Assembly: GCF_019218265.1 (NCBI RefSeq)
Contig: NZ_JAHUZE010000002.1
Span: 1,116,001 to 1,180,000 of the forward strand
Origin: Maritimibacter dapengensis
Lineage (GTDB): Bacteria > Pseudomonadota > Alphaproteobacteria > Rhodobacterales > Rhodobacteraceae
Reading direction: 5' to 3'
Length of the DNA: 64,000 bases
Shown here: piece after piece, positions 28,760-38,145 of the stretch
Layout of the letters: every line of letters starts with the position of its first letter
How positions within the stretch are numbered: the first letter of the stretch is position 1
Notes under the pieces: generated by a model
What the model was told of the DNA's origin: nothing
Databases searched by the model: none
The model's input: only the letters and a program-made list of their open reading frames with translations
Translations under genes and position numbers: made by a program

Positions 28760-29758
28760 ATGGCCCGCACCACCGCCCCCTTCCCCACGACGCGCCTGCG
28801 CCGCAACCGCCGTTCGCCCGCCCTGCGCGCTCTTGTGCGCGAGACGGTCTTGACCGTGGACGACCTGATCTGGCCCGTCTTCCTGATGGAAGGTGACAAC
28901 GACGCCTACGACGTGCCGTCGATGCCAGGCGTGCAGCGGCTCACGGTGGATCGCGTCGTGACGGCGGCGAAAGAGGCGGAAAGCCTCGGCATCCCGGCGA
29001 TCTGCCTGTTTCCCTTCATCGAGCAGGACGTGAAGACCGAGGATTGCGCGGGCGCATGGGACCCGGACAACCTGTCGAACCGCGCCACGAAAGCGATCAA
29101 GGACGCCGTGCCGGACATCGCCGTGATGACCGACATCGCGCTCGACCCCTACAATATCAACGGACATGACGGCTTCGTCGTGGACGGTGAGATCGTCAAC
29201 GACCGAACCGTGGATGCGCTCGTGAAAATGGCGCTGGCGCAGGCCGAGGCCGGGGCCGATATCCTCGGCCCGTCGGACATGATGGACGGACGGATCGGTG
29301 CGATGCGAGCGGCCTTGGAAGCCGAGGGGCACAGCCACGTGTCGATCATGTCCTATTCCGCGAAATACGCCTCCGCTTTTTATGGCCCCTTCCGTGACGC
29401 CGTGGGCGCATCTGGCGCGCTCAAGGGAGACAAGAAAACCTACCAGATGGACCCCGGCAACGCGGAGGAAGCTTTGCGCCTCGTCGAACGCGACCTGATG
29501 GAAGGCGCGGACATGGTGATGGTGAAGCCCGGCATGCCTTATCTCGACATCTGCCGCGCCGTGAAAGACCGGTTCGGCGTACCGACCTACGCCTACCAGG
29601 TGTCTGGCGAATACGCGATGCTGCAGGCCGCCGCGCAAAACGGCTGGCTCGACGGCGAGAAGGTCATGATGGAGAGCCTTGCCGGGTTCAAACGCGCCGG
29701 TCTGGACGGCATTCTGACCTATTTCGCACCGGAAGCGGCAAAAATCCTGAACGGGTGA
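28760..29758 (+). CDS. hemB: Porphobilinogen synthase (delta-aminolevulinate dehydratase)
   Basis: 332 residues from the ATG at 28760 (CGGAGA upstream). Condenses two 5-aminolevulinate molecules into porphobilinogen for haem, cobalamin and, where present, bacteriochlorophyll. The two Schiff-base lysines are visible in MSYSAKYASAFYGP (about K202) and MVMVKPGMPY (about K256). In the metal loop, where zinc enzymes have three cysteines (xCxxPYTxHGHCG), this protein has MTDIALDPYNINGHDGFV, with none of them. It is therefore of the zinc-independent, magnesium-responsive type known in Rhodobacter. Confidence 0.96.
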   Translation: MARTTAPFPTTRLRRNRRSPALRALVRETVLTVDDLIWPVFLMEGDNDAYDVPSMPGVQRLTVDRVVTAAKEAESLGIPAICLFPFIEQDVKTEDCAGAWDPDNLSNRATKAIKDAVPDIAVMTDIALDPYNINGHDGFVVDGEIVNDRTVDALVKMALAQAEAGADILGPSDMMDGRIGAMRAALEAEGHSHVSIMSYSAKYASAFYGPFRDAVGASGALKGDKKTYQMDPGNAEEALRLVERDLMEGADMVMVKPGMPYLDICRAVKDRFGVPTYAYQVSGEYAMLQAAAQNGWLDGEKVMMESLAGFKRAGLDGILTYFAPEAAKILNG

Positions 29759-29760
29759 TT

Positions 29761-29845
29761 GCGCCGCCTTCGTGCGGCGCGGGGGCGAAGGCCGCTTGCG
29801 CGGCCTCTGGAGGACCTCTCCTCCAGACCTCCTGAGATATTTGAC
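29761..29845. repeat. Palindromic intergenic element, copy A
   Basis: Three consecutive hairpins between converging genes: GCGCCGC/GCGGCGC (29761-29780), AGGCCGC/GCGGCCT (29789-29806) and TCTGGAGG/CCTCCAGA (29806-29827), then GAGATATTTGACGACCGG. The last part resembles the core GAAGTATTT..GGAACAATGAAGG of copies B and C, though weakly. It may double as terminators for hemB and the ABC-F gene. Confidence 0.55.
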
Positions 29846-29860
29846 GACCGGAAAGGACGA

Positions 29861-31672
29861 TCAGGTCTCGGCCTTTTCCGCGAGGGTGAGCCATTCCTCT
29901 TCGGCAGCGGCGAGTTTCTCCTGCCGTTCGACGAGAGCTTCGGTCGCCTTGTTGAACTTCACGGGTTCGCGGGTGAAGAGGTCGGCGTCCGACAAAAGCG
30001 CCTCGAGTTTGCCGATCTCGGCTTCCAGCCGTTCGATTTCGGCGGGGAGTTTTTCCAGGCGGTGTTTTTCGGTGAATGACAACGTTTCGGCGGGTTTCGT
30101 GGGCGCGGGTTTGGCCTCGGCCTTGGGTTTCGACTTCGCTTTCGACCGATCCGTTGGGGCGGCATCGCCTCTCTGCGCCTGATAATCGGTCCAGCCCCCG
30201 GCATAGATCGTCGCGCGACCATCGCCTTCCATCGCGATGGTGGTCGTCGCCACCCGGTCGAGGAAATCCCGGTCGTGACTGACCAGCAAAACCGTGCCGT
30301 CATATTCGCCGATGAGTTCCTGCAATAGATCCAGTGTTTCCACGTCCAGATCGTTGGTTGGCTCATCCAGCACGAGCATGTTCGACGTCTTCGCCATGAT
30401 TTTCGCCAGGATCAGCCGGGCCTTTTCGCCCCCCGACAAGGAGCGCACCGGGGCGCGGGCTTGCCTTTCGTCGAACAGGAACTCCTTGAGGTAGCCGACG
30501 ACATGTTTCGGGGTCCCGCGCACGAGCACCTGATCGGCCTTGCCGGAAACTCTCATGTCCGGGTCCCCCACAAGGTTCTCCCAAAGGCTCGCATCGTCCA
30601 TCAGGCTTGCGCGGTTCTGGTCAAACACGGCCATTTCAATGCCGGTGCCGAGCTTGACGCGGCCGGAATCAGGCGCTTCCGTCCCGATGAGCATCTTGAG
30701 TAGCGTGGTCTTCCCGACGCCGTTCGGCCCCACAAGCGCAATGCGTTCGCCTCGGTTCACGAGGATCGAGAAATCGCGAAGGATCGTTCGTCCGTCAAAC
30801 GTCTTGGATAGACCCTCAGCCTCGATCACCTTGCGCCCGGATTTCGGCCCAGTGTCGAGCGCCATCGCCGCCGTGCCTTGCCGTTTGATCTGCGCCGCGC
30901 GCTCCTTTCGCAATTCGCCCAGGGCGCGCACCCTGCCCTGATTCCGCTTCCGCCGGGCCGAAATGCCTTCGACCGCCCAACGTGCCTCGGCCTTGATTTT
31001 GCGGTCGAGCTTGTGGCGGGCGACATCCTCGTCTTCCCAGACCTTGTCGCGCCAAATCTCGAATTTGGCGAAACCTTCCTCTTGCCGCCGCACCCGCCCC
31101 CGGTCGATCCACAGCGTCGCGCGGGTCAGCGCGTTCAGGAACGCCCTGTCGTGGGAGATCAGCACGAACCCCGCGCGGGTCGTGGACAATTCGGCCTCGA
31201 GCCACTGGATCGCCTCGATGTCGAGGTGGTTGGTCGGCTCGTCGAGGAGCATCAGTTCAGGCGCTTCGGCAAGCAACTTGGCAAGCGCCGCGCGCCGCCG
31301 TTCCCCGCCCGACGCCGTCGCAGTCGAAACGCCGGGGTTGAATTTCAGACCTTCGGCGACCTGCTCGACCCGGTATTCCTCGCCCGGTTCCAACGTGCTC
31401 GCCGCGAAGTCGCCAAGTGTCGCGAACCCGGTCAGGTCGGGGTGCTGTTCCATGTAACCGACGCTTACACCCGGCGAAACGACGCGGGTGCCATGATCCG
31501 CCTCGACCAGCCCCGCCATGACCTTCATGAGGGTCGACTTGCCCGAGCCGTTGCGCCCGACGAGCGCCACGCGGTCGCCCGGTTGCACGACGAGTGACAG
31601 GTCCGCGAAAACGGGATCGCCACCGAATGTGAGCGAAATGTCGGAGAGCTGGAGAAGGGGTGCGCGCGCCAT
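29861..31672 (-). CDS. ABC-F family ATPase (Uup-like)
   Basis: 603 residues with two ABC domains and no membrane segments. First domain: GRNGSGKSTL, SGGERRRAALAK, LLDEPTNHLD. Second domain: GPNGVGKTTL, SGGEKARLILAK, LVLDEPTNDLD. A charged linker contains the RKRNQGRVRAL signature, and a C-terminal coiled coil follows (about 520-600, ending EEEWLTLAEKAET). This is the Uup layout. ABC-F proteins act on ribosomes; Uup homologues also affect transposon excision and DNA branch processing. The gene converges on hemB through the palindromic element. Confidence 0.9.
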   Translation of the reverse strand: MARAPLLQLSDISLTFGGDPVFADLSLVVQPGDRVALVGRNGSGKSTLMKVMAGLVEADHGTRVVSPGVSVGYMEQHPDLTGFATLGDFAASTLEPGEEYRVEQVAEGLKFNPGVSTATASGGERRRAALAKLLAEAPELMLLDEPTNHLDIEAIQWLEAELSTTRAGFVLISHDRAFLNALTRATLWIDRGRVRRQEEGFAKFEIWRDKVWEDEDVARHKLDRKIKAEARWAVEGISARRKRNQGRVRALGELRKERAAQIKRQGTAAMALDTGPKSGRKVIEAEGLSKTFDGRTILRDFSILVNRGERIALVGPNGVGKTTLLKMLIGTEAPDSGRVKLGTGIEMAVFDQNRASLMDDASLWENLVGDPDMRVSGKADQVLVRGTPKHVVGYLKEFLFDERQARAPVRSLSGGEKARLILAKIMAKTSNMLVLDEPTNDLDVETLDLLQELIGEYDGTVLLVSHDRDFLDRVATTTIAMEGDGRATIYAGGWTDYQAQRGDAAPTDRSKAKSKPKAEAKPAPTKPAETLSFTEKHRLEKLPAEIERLEAEIGKLEALLSDADLFTREPVKFNKATEALVERQEKLAAAEEEWLTLAEKAET

Positions 31673-31703
31673 GCGCGTCAGTTATGACGCGCCGCCCGCC
31701 CCG

Positions 31704-32435
31704 TCAATCACCCGCAAGCGCCCGAAGGGCCCGCGCCCGGTTGGCCGGAACCTTGGCGATCTCGACACCTGTGAAGACATGGAGCGTCACCAGCGCCCGG
31801 TCGACAACCGCGTGATCGCTCACCCACCCTCCCATCATGAGATAGGTTCTGAGAAGCGGCGGCATCCTGCGCTGCGCCTCGATCGGATCGGGCTCATGCG
31901 TCGGGAACGCTACGGCCTCCTTTGCTTTTTTTCCGACACGAATGACTGAAGGGGCAAGATGTCGGGCGCGCAGAAACGCGAACGAGTCTGCAAATGGAGT
32001 TGGATCTGTTCCCGGGAACGACGAGCATCCGAACAGCAGGGACACGTCCGACCGATCGACGAGGCGCGCCATGCCACCCCAGGTCAGTCGCAGGATATCC
32101 GGGTCCCTGTCGCCGGGCGACATGCAGAACCGGCCCATTTCGAGGACAGGTCCCGCAAAGCGCTCCAAGGGCGTGAGATCATAGAACTGCGTGCTGTATC
32201 CCGCAGTTGCGTCGCGACCGCTTGCAAAGAGCCGGAACCTGAATGTCGCGACGAGGACATCCCCGCGCAGCACCAGAACATGGTCGAATTCCCTGTCGAA
32301 GCGATCCGCGTCACGCCCTTGCCCCGCCTGGTCCACGAATGCCCGGTAACGAAGCCCTTGCGCGGCTTCCACATCTTCCGCCCCCTCGGCCAGCCGAACG
32401 CTGTAGCCTTCGTGCGACAGAAGAAGCGGTGACAT
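31704..32435 (-). CDS. olsB: L-ornithine N-alpha-acyltransferase
   Basis: 243 residues. GNAT-type acyltransferase of the OlsB family: LRYRAFVDQAGQGRDADRFDREFDHVLVL at the N-terminus, LEMGRFCMSPGDRDPDILRLTWGGMARLV in the core, and LLFGCSSFPGTDP. It transfers a 3-hydroxyacyl chain from ACP to ornithine, making lyso-ornithine lipid for the membrane. The second enzyme, OlsA, is not adjacent. It begins 10 bp after bamE on the same strand, so the two envelope genes are probably one operon. Confidence 0.9.
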   Translation of the reverse strand: MSPLLLSHEGYSVRLAEGAEDVEAAQGLRYRAFVDQAGQGRDADRFDREFDHVLVLRGDVLVATFRFRLFASGRDATAGYSTQFYDLTPLERFAGPVLEMGRFCMSPGDRDPDILRLTWGGMARLVDRSDVSLLFGCSSFPGTDPTPFADSFAFLRARHLAPSVIRVGKKAKEAVAFPTHEPDPIEAQRRMPPLLRTYLMMGGWVSDHAVVDRALVTLHVFTGVEIAKVPANRARALRALAGD

Positions 32436-32445
32436 GACTTCGGCG

Positions 32446-32916
32446 TCAATTCCCCAGAATGTCGTTCAGATTGACCTGACCGATACCGCCCAGAAGCTGC
32501 CGGAGGAACCCGACACCACGGGTGTTCGAGGTCGTGACCCGGCGTGACAGGACAACAACGCGGCCCTCTTCCAGACCGAAGCGTTCGATATTCTCGACCA
32601 GACCATCCTCGTCGAAGGTGATCTGAAGCACTTCGCGCTCGACCTCCTCGGGCTCGTTGTAGCCAAGATGCTTGAACCGGCTCTGGACGTAATACCACGC
32701 CTCTTCGGTCAAGAGGCCCGCCGCAGCAGGTTTGCCGATAATCGCGGACACCGTTTCCTGAGTGTCCACGCCAACCATGATTTCCTCGACATCCTCATCG
32801 GTCGGGATGTAGCCATGATTGCGATAGACCGGCGTGCACGCCACGAGCGCCGCAATGCCGACAATGCCGACCAGTGATTTGAACAGAGTGCGCGCCATTT
32901 TGCCTGTCGCCGACAT
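32446..32916 (-). CDS. bamE: Outer-membrane assembly lipoprotein BamE (SmpA/OmlA)
   Basis: 156 residues. Signal peptide with lipobox LVAC near residue 27, then YRNHGYIPTDEDVEEIMVGVDTQETVSAIIGKP and AWYYVQSRFKHLGYNEPEEVEREVLQITFDEDG, the SmpA/OmlA fold. BamE stabilises the BamA-BamD complex that inserts beta-barrel proteins. The start is the first ATG (32916), preceded by a G-run; a second ATG six codons in is possible. It is divergent from the DUF177 gene. Confidence 0.93.
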   Translation of the reverse strand: MSATGKMARTLFKSLVGIVGIAALVACTPVYRNHGYIPTDEDVEEIMVGVDTQETVSAIIGKPAAAGLLTEEAWYYVQSRFKHLGYNEPEEVEREVLQITFDEDGLVENIERFGLEEGRVVVLSRRVTTSNTRGVGFLRQLLGGIGQVNLNDILGN

Positions 32917-33012
32917 ACTGCCCCCCTTGCGGTGCCGTGCTTTCGTTAGGTATCCGCTTACAGGACCAACGCCCGGCGTTCAAGAAACGAAGTGATGGAA
33001 CGGTGACCAACC

Positions 33013-33579
33013 ATGTCCGAAAGTTACGGCCCAGTCCTCAAAGTGTCCGATCTGGATCACTCCAGACCACATGAGATCGACGTGAAACTCGATACCGACA
33101 GCGCCGACGCGCTTGCGACCGCCCTTGGCATCGACGGGATGAGAAAGGTGCGCCTGTCCGGCAGGCTCGCACCATTCGGAAAGGCCGACTGGCGTTTCGC
33201 GGGCAATCTTGGCGCTACGGTGGTCCAGCCCTGCGTCGTGACGCTCGCCCCCGTCACGACACGGATCGAGGCGCCGGTTGAGCGAAGCTGGCTGCGCGAT
33301 CTGCCGCCGGTCAAGGCGGAGGAAAGCGAAACACCGGACGATGTGAGCGTCGAACGTCTCGGGTCCGAAATCGACTTCGGCACGGTGCTGGCCGAGGCTG
33401 TGGCACTCAACCTCCCCGATTATCCGCGAGCCGAAGGCGCGGAACTCGAGGATGCCAGCTTCACCGAACCGGGGCGCGACCCGATGTCGGACGACGATGC
33501 AAAACCCTTCGCGGGCCTTGCTGCATTGCGCGATCAGCTTGCAGGCAAGTCTGGGGACGGGCCGGACGAGGACCAATAG
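33013..33579 (+). CDS. DUF177 / YceD family protein
   Basis: 188 residues. Matches the YceD family, encoded just before rpmF in most bacteria and linked to 23S rRNA/50S biogenesis: LSGRLAPFGKADWRFAGNLGATVVQPCVVTLAPV and VLAEAVALNLPDYPRAEGAEL. The gene is first in the run DUF177, rpmF, plsX, fabH, ihfA. 186 bp separate it from rpmF, so a separate promoter there is possible. Confidence 0.9.
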   Translation: MSESYGPVLKVSDLDHSRPHEIDVKLDTDSADALATALGIDGMRKVRLSGRLAPFGKADWRFAGNLGATVVQPCVVTLAPVTTRIEAPVERSWLRDLPPVKAEESETPDDVSVERLGSEIDFGTVLAEAVALNLPDYPRAEGAELEDASFTEPGRDPMSDDDAKPFAGLAALRDQLAGKSGDGPDEDQ

Positions 33580-33765
33580 ACGGCCCCGCGACAGACCCCT
33601 GAGAAAATCCTTGCAAGACAGCAGAATCGCAGTATGTTCGCCGCTCTTTCAAAAGATGGGTTGGAACGTTGCGCCGAACCGCGTATGAGGCGTCCAGACT
33701 CACGAGAAACACTGGGCCTCGCCGTCGAGAAACGGTCCCGGCCCCCGCAAACACGAGGTTGAGAC

Positions 33766-33975
33766 ATGGCTGTCCCTCAGAATAAAGTGACCAAGTCGCG
33801 CCGGAACCAGCGCCGATCGCATGACGCCCTCGTGGCCGGCAACCCGAACGAATGCCCGTCCTGTGGCGAACTCAAGCGTCCGCATCACGTGTGCCCGTCC
33901 TGCGGCCACTATGCTGATCGCGAAGTCGTTGCGATGGCGGACGAGGTCGACTTCGACGACGAAGACGCGGCGTAA
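33766..33975 (+). CDS. rpmF: 50S ribosomal protein L32
   Basis: 69 residues beginning [22 protein letters not shown], the conserved L32 N-terminus. It retains the four zinc-coordinating cysteines: [18 protein letters not shown]. An acidic C-terminal tail ([10 protein letters not shown]) is typical of alphaproteobacteria. plsX begins 22 bp downstream. Confidence 0.98.
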   Translation: MAVPQNKVTKSRRNQRRSHDALVAGNPNECPSCGELKRPHHVCPSCGHYADREVVAMADEVDFDDEDAA

Positions 33976-33997
33976 GCCGACTGTCTGACTTCTGACC

Positions 33998-35125
33998 ATG
34001 ACGGACACGACGGGTACCGATAATCGGACATCCGCCTCTGGTCAGGGGCTGCATCGCACAATCATTTCGGTCGACGCTATGGGCGGCGATCGCGGACCGG
34101 CGGCTGTTGTCGCCGGTCTTGCCAAATCTGCGCGCAAGAACAAGCACATCGGCTTCGTCCTGCACGGCGATGGCCCGGAGCTTCAAAAGCTCGTCGCCAA
34201 GCGCCCCGAATTGTCCGGCATCTGCGATATCCGTCACGCTGAAGGCGTGGTGACGATGGACGACAAGCCGTCGCACATCATCCGCCACGGCAAGAACACC
34301 TCCATGTGGTCCGCGGTCGAGAGCGTGAAATCCCGCGAAGCCGAAGTCTGCGTCTCCTGCGGCAACACCGGTGCGCTGATGGCGCTTTCGATGCTGCGGC
34401 TGCGCAAACTCCCCGGGGTATCGCGCCCTGCCATCGCGGTGTTCTGGCCCTCGCGCAACCCGCTTGGGTTCAACATCATGCTCGACGGCGGTGCCGATAT
34501 CCGCGCCGATGAAATGGACCTCCTGCAATATGCGCTGATGGGCGCGTCCTATGCGCGCAACGGGCACGGCATCAAGCGGCCCCGTGTGGGTCTGCTGAAT
34601 GTCGGAACCGAGGAGCACAAGGGACGCGGTGAGATTCGCGCTGCGGCGGAACTGATTGCCGAAGCCGCGCCGGTGGCAGAATTCGACTTCGTGGGCTTCG
34701 TCGAAGGCGGCGATTTACTCTCCGACCGGGTCGACGTCATCGTGACCGACGGGTTCACCGGCAACGTCGCGCTCAAAACGGGCGAAGGCACCGCCAAACT
34801 GGTCAACGACTTTCTGAAAGAGGCGTTTACCGCCACGCCCCTGTCGAAGATCGCTGCGATCCTCGCCACCACGTCGCTGCGCCGGCTCAAGAAGCGTATG
34901 GATCCGCGGCGCTCCAATGGGGGCGTGTTTCTCGGCCTCAACGGAACGGTTGTGAAAAGCCACGGTTCGGCGGACGCCACCGGCATCTCTGCCGCGATCA
35001 AACTCGCCTTCGACCTCGCCCAGTCCGGTTTCAACGAAAAGCTCGCCGCACGGGTTGCCTATGCTCCCGGTGACGCGCAAGATGCGCCTGCGTTGATCGA
35101 GAAAAAGCCGAGCGGGGAAAAATGA
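33998..35125 (+). CDS. plsX: Phosphate acyltransferase PlsX
   Basis: 375 residues. Converts acyl-ACP to acyl-phosphate, the first committed step of phospholipid synthesis with PlsY. Signatures: ISVDAMGGDRGPAAVVAGL, CVSCGNTGALMALSMLRLRKLPGVSRPA, GLLNVGTEEHKGRGEIRAA, and VIVTDGFTGNVALKTGEGTAK. The first 20 residues are an unconserved leader; ATG at 33998 is the only early start. The stop overlaps the fabH start by four bases (ATGA), implying translational coupling. Confidence 0.97.
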   Translation: MTDTTGTDNRTSASGQGLHRTIISVDAMGGDRGPAAVVAGLAKSARKNKHIGFVLHGDGPELQKLVAKRPELSGICDIRHAEGVVTMDDKPSHIIRHGKNTSMWSAVESVKSREAEVCVSCGNTGALMALSMLRLRKLPGVSRPAIAVFWPSRNPLGFNIMLDGGADIRADEMDLLQYALMGASYARNGHGIKRPRVGLLNVGTEEHKGRGEIRAAAELIAEAAPVAEFDFVGFVEGGDLLSDRVDVIVTDGFTGNVALKTGEGTAKLVNDFLKEAFTATPLSKIAAILATTSLRRLKKRMDPRRSNGGVFLGLNGTVVKSHGSADATGISAAIKLAFDLAQSGFNEKLAARVAYAPGDAQDAPALIEKKPSGEK

Positions 35126-36096
35126 CGACACGCGCCGTGGTCCGAGGCGTCGGGCATTACCTGCCCGAACGCGTGGTGGAGAACTCCTGGTTCGAAAAGC
35201 GAATCGAAACCTCGGACGAATGGATTCGCACCCGCTCCGGTATCGAACGGCGGCATTTCGCGGCCCCCGGTGAAACCACATCCCAAATGGCGATCGAGGC
35301 TTCCAAGGCTGCTCTGGTCGATTCCGGGATGGGCGTGGAACAGGTCGAAGCCGTGATCGTCGCAACGTCGACCCCGGACCTAACTTTTCCCTCTGTCGCG
35401 ACAATGGTGCAAGAGGGTCTGGGCCTGCGCACCGGCTTCGCCTTCGACATCCAGGCCGTCTGCGCCGGCTTCGTCTTCGCCCTCGCCCAGGCCAACGCGC
35501 TGATCGTGTCAGGTCAGGTCAAGACCGTGCTCGTCATCGGTGCCGAGACCTTTTCTCGTATCCTCGACATGGAAGACCGGGCGACCTGCGTCCTGTTCGG
35601 CGACGGAGCAGGCGCGCTCCTGCTCGAAGCAGCAACTGGCACGGGCGAGAACACCGACCGGGGTATCCTGTCTGCCGATCTGAACTCGGACGGCAGCTAT
35701 CGTGAAATGCTCTATGTCGATGGTGGCGTCTCGACCACGGGAACCGCGGGCAAACTTCGGATGCAGGGCAATCCCCTCTTCCGGCAAGCCGTGTCAAAGC
35801 TTGCCGCCACCGCAGACGCCGCATTGGGCAAAGCCGGTCTGACCCATGACGACATCGACTGGATCGTGCCCCACCAGGCCAATATCCGCATCATCGAAGG
35901 CACGGCGAAGAAACTCGGCCTCTCGATGGACAACGTCGTCGTTACGGTGCAGGACCACGGCAACACGTCCGCGGCCTCCATCCCGCTCGCGCTTTCCGTC
36001 GGTAAGGCAAAAGGCCAGATTCGCGACAACGACGTGGTCGTGACCGAAGCCATCGGCGGCGGTTTGGCCTGGGGCGCCGTCGTTATCCGCTGGTAG
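35122..36096 (+). CDS. fabH: 3-oxoacyl-ACP synthase III
   Basis: 324 residues. Initiates type II fatty acid synthesis by condensing acetyl-CoA with malonyl-ACP. The catalytic triad is in place: Cys about 114 in IQAVCAGFVFAL, His about 250 in VPHQANIRI, and Asn about 280 in VQDHGNTSAASIPLAL. Coupled to plsX by the four-base overlap. Confidence 0.97.
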   Translation: MTTRAVVRGVGHYLPERVVENSWFEKRIETSDEWIRTRSGIERRHFAAPGETTSQMAIEASKAALVDSGMGVEQVEAVIVATSTPDLTFPSVATMVQEGLGLRTGFAFDIQAVCAGFVFALAQANALIVSGQVKTVLVIGAETFSRILDMEDRATCVLFGDGAGALLLEAATGTGENTDRGILSADLNSDGSYREMLYVDGGVSTTGTAGKLRMQGNPLFRQAVSKLAATADAALGKAGLTHDDIDWIVPHQANIRIIEGTAKKLGLSMDNVVVTVQDHGNTSAASIPLALSVGKAKGQIRDNDVVVTEAIGGGLAWGAVVIRW

Positions 36097-36295
36097 GGAT
36101 TTTCCAGTCCGAAACGCCAAGGCCAGCGAATAAGCCAACGCACCCGGACCACATCGACATGGCCATCCTTCGCCGACACGCCCCCACGCGGCGCAATCCC
36201 GCTTGCGACGCGCCTCAAATCCTGCCCACAAGCCATTGATGTTGACATGAAAAAAGAACCGCCCCAAGCTATCGCAAACCAATTCGGGGGACGGT

Positions 36296-36598
36296 ATGAG
36301 TGACAAGACGCTGACGCGCATGGACCTGAGCGAAGCGGTATTTCGCGAAGTCGGTCTTTCGCGGAACGAAAGCGCGCAACTGGTCGAAAGCGTTCTGAAC
36401 CATGTGTCGGATTCGCTGGTGCGTGGAGAAACCGTGAAAATCTCGTCCTTCGGGACGTTTTCCGTGCGCGACAAGGCCGCGCGCGTGGGGCGCAATCCGA
36501 AAACGGGCGAAGAGGTGCCGATCTCACCCCGCCGCGTTTTGACCTTCCGCCCCTCCCACATCATGAAAGAACGGGTCGCTGCGGGGAACAAGAGCTGA
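36296..36598 (+). CDS. ihfA: Integration host factor subunit alpha
   Basis: 100 residues: [26 protein letters not shown], the DNA-bending arm [30 protein letters not shown] and [11 protein letters not shown]. Forms the IHF heterodimer with IhfB and bends DNA at promoters and att sites. The 199-bp gap before it contains a consensus -35 TTGACA (36242-36247) with an AAGCTAT-like -10 about 18 bp later, so a separate promoter is plausible. The MerR-type gene follows 41 bp downstream, the usual arrangement in the family. Confidence 0.96.
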   Translation: MSDKTLTRMDLSEAVFREVGLSRNESAQLVESVLNHVSDSLVRGETVKISSFGTFSVRDKAARVGRNPKTGEEVPISPRRVLTFRPSHIMKERVAAGNKS

Positions 36599-36639
36599 CA
36601 ATCCCGTCCCGAAAGAGCAGTCAATGAACGGGCAAAGCG

Positions 36640-37947
36640 ATGGAACAGAAGTCACCTGAGGCCTTCCGCACGATCAGCGAGGTGGCCGAATGGCTCGGCG
36701 TGCCGACCCATGTGCTTCGGTTCTGGGAAAGCCGTTTCACGCAGGTCAAACCGGTCAAGCGCGCCGGTGGACGGCGGTATTATCGCCCAACGGACATGCA
36801 GCTTCTCGGCGGGATCAGAAAGCTTCTGCACGATGACGGCCTGACCATCCGCGGTGTTCAGAAACTCCTGCGCGAACAGGGGGTCAAGCACGTCGCCGCC
36901 ATGTCGCCACCGCTCGACGCCGACGCGGAAACCAATGTGGTCTCCCTTCGCAAATCTCGCGAATCCGACGCCGAGATCGAAGACGCCGAAATCGTCGAGG
37001 CTCCAGAAGCGGGCGACACCGACGCGGACCTCCCCCCGGCCCCATCCAGGCCCACGCCGCCCGAACGCGCCGTCACCGACACGTCGGAAGCAGGCCCCGA
37101 GGCGGAAACTCCGGCACCTGCTGATGCCTCGGACCCGGCCGACACCGAGCAATCGGCCGATTTCGAGTACCCGGAACCGACGGAAACCGACGACATATCC
37201 GAGGACGTCGCCGCTGACACGGCAGAGGACCCGATCGAACCGAACCCCGATGCCACATCGTTCCATACCGAAGTGACCGACACCGAGGACGGGGATATCG
37301 TCGACGACACGCTCACTCCTGAAACCGATGAAGACAGCGCGCCACCCACGGACGACCACGCCCCCGACCCGGCCGAAACGGACGAGGCACAGGCCGAGCC
37401 CCCGGAGCCCGAACCTCAAGACCCCGAGCCCGAAGAGACAGAACCGGACGAGGCCCGCGTTCCCGTGGATGCCCGCATGGAGACACCCGGCGATATCGAA
37501 GATGCGCCCGGAACAGCTTCGTTCACCGAGGATGAAGCCCTTACCGAAGACCCCGAGGATATGCCCGCCCCGGAACTGCCCGATGGGGCTGACGCCGAGC
37601 CTGTGGATGAAGGCACGAACGACGACACCGGCACCATCGCGGACCAGGACACCTTCGACGACGACCTGCCCGACCCGATCGCCCCATCCGACCCCGAGAC
37701 CGAGGCCAATATCCATGCCTCAGAGACCGCCGAACCGCTTCGGCCGGCGCTCGTCATGCCGGATATCGGAAGCGATCCGCTCGACGGCGAACTCGTTCCG
37801 CTACAGGCGCCGGTCGCACCCGTCCTGCGCCGCATGCGCGCCCGTGGCCTGACCCTGCCCCCAGCGGCACTTCGCGCTCTGTCGGACCGTCTTGAAACAC
37901 TGCGCGATCCCGACAGGCACAGGCGGCCGCCCGGCGGTCTCGGATAG
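36640..37947 (+). CDS. MerR-family regulator with long acidic disordered C-terminal region
   Basis: 435 residues. Residues 1-90 are a MerR winged helix ([68 protein letters not shown]). Roughly residues 95-370 are a low-complexity stretch dominated by Asp, Glu, Pro, Thr and Ala. The protein ends in a short conserved-looking segment [37 protein letters not shown]. It has no ligand-binding cysteines or effector domain. Homologues sit after ihfA in many alphaproteobacteria; the target is not known. The tail length is far beyond a normal MerR protein (about 130-280 residues). Confidence 0.85.
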   Translation: MEQKSPEAFRTISEVAEWLGVPTHVLRFWESRFTQVKPVKRAGGRRYYRPTDMQLLGGIRKLLHDDGLTIRGVQKLLREQGVKHVAAMSPPLDADAETNVVSLRKSRESDAEIEDAEIVEAPEAGDTDADLPPAPSRPTPPERAVTDTSEAGPEAETPAPADASDPADTEQSADFEYPEPTETDDISEDVAADTAEDPIEPNPDATSFHTEVTDTEDGDIVDDTLTPETDEDSAPPTDDHAPDPAETDEAQAEPPEPEPQDPEPEETEPDEARVPVDARMETPGDIEDAPGTASFTEDEALTEDPEDMPAPELPDGADAEPVDEGTNDDTGTIADQDTFDDDLPDPIAPSDPETEANIHASETAEPLRPALVMPDIGSDPLDGELVPLQAPVAPVLRRMRARGLTLPPAALRALSDRLETLRDPDRHRRPPGGLG

Positions 37948-38010
37948 GTTCCAAATCCCGACAATGAGGTCTTGCCCGCGCCCGGAAAACTGTTATGTAA
38001 CCCCCCACGT

Positions 38011-38087
38011 CGGGCTATGGCGCAGTCTGGTAGCGCGTCCGTCTGGGGGACGGAAGGTCGCAGGTTCAAGTCCTGCTAGCCCGACCA
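38011..38087 (+). tRNA. tRNA-Pro (anticodon GGG)
   Basis: 77 nt with encoded CCA. Acceptor CGGGCTA pairs with TAGCCCG. D arm with GGTAGCGC. Anticodon stem TCCGT/ACGGA with loop CTGGGGG, giving anticodon GGG. T arm GCAGG-TTCAAGT-CCTGC. An 8-bp hairpin (38099-38120) follows and may end transcription. Confidence 0.95.
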
Positions 38088-38098
38088 ATCACCGAACC

Positions 38099-38121
38099 GC
38101 CCGCCCTCATCGGGGCGGGCG
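38099..38121 (+). terminator. GC-rich hairpin after tRNA-Pro
   Basis: GCCCGCCC (38099-38106) pairs with GGGCGGGC (38113-38120), loop TCATCG. It lacks a clear U-run, so the terminator call is tentative. Confidence 0.45.
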
Positions 38122-38145
38122 TTCGTGTATCCGGGAGGTGCATGG

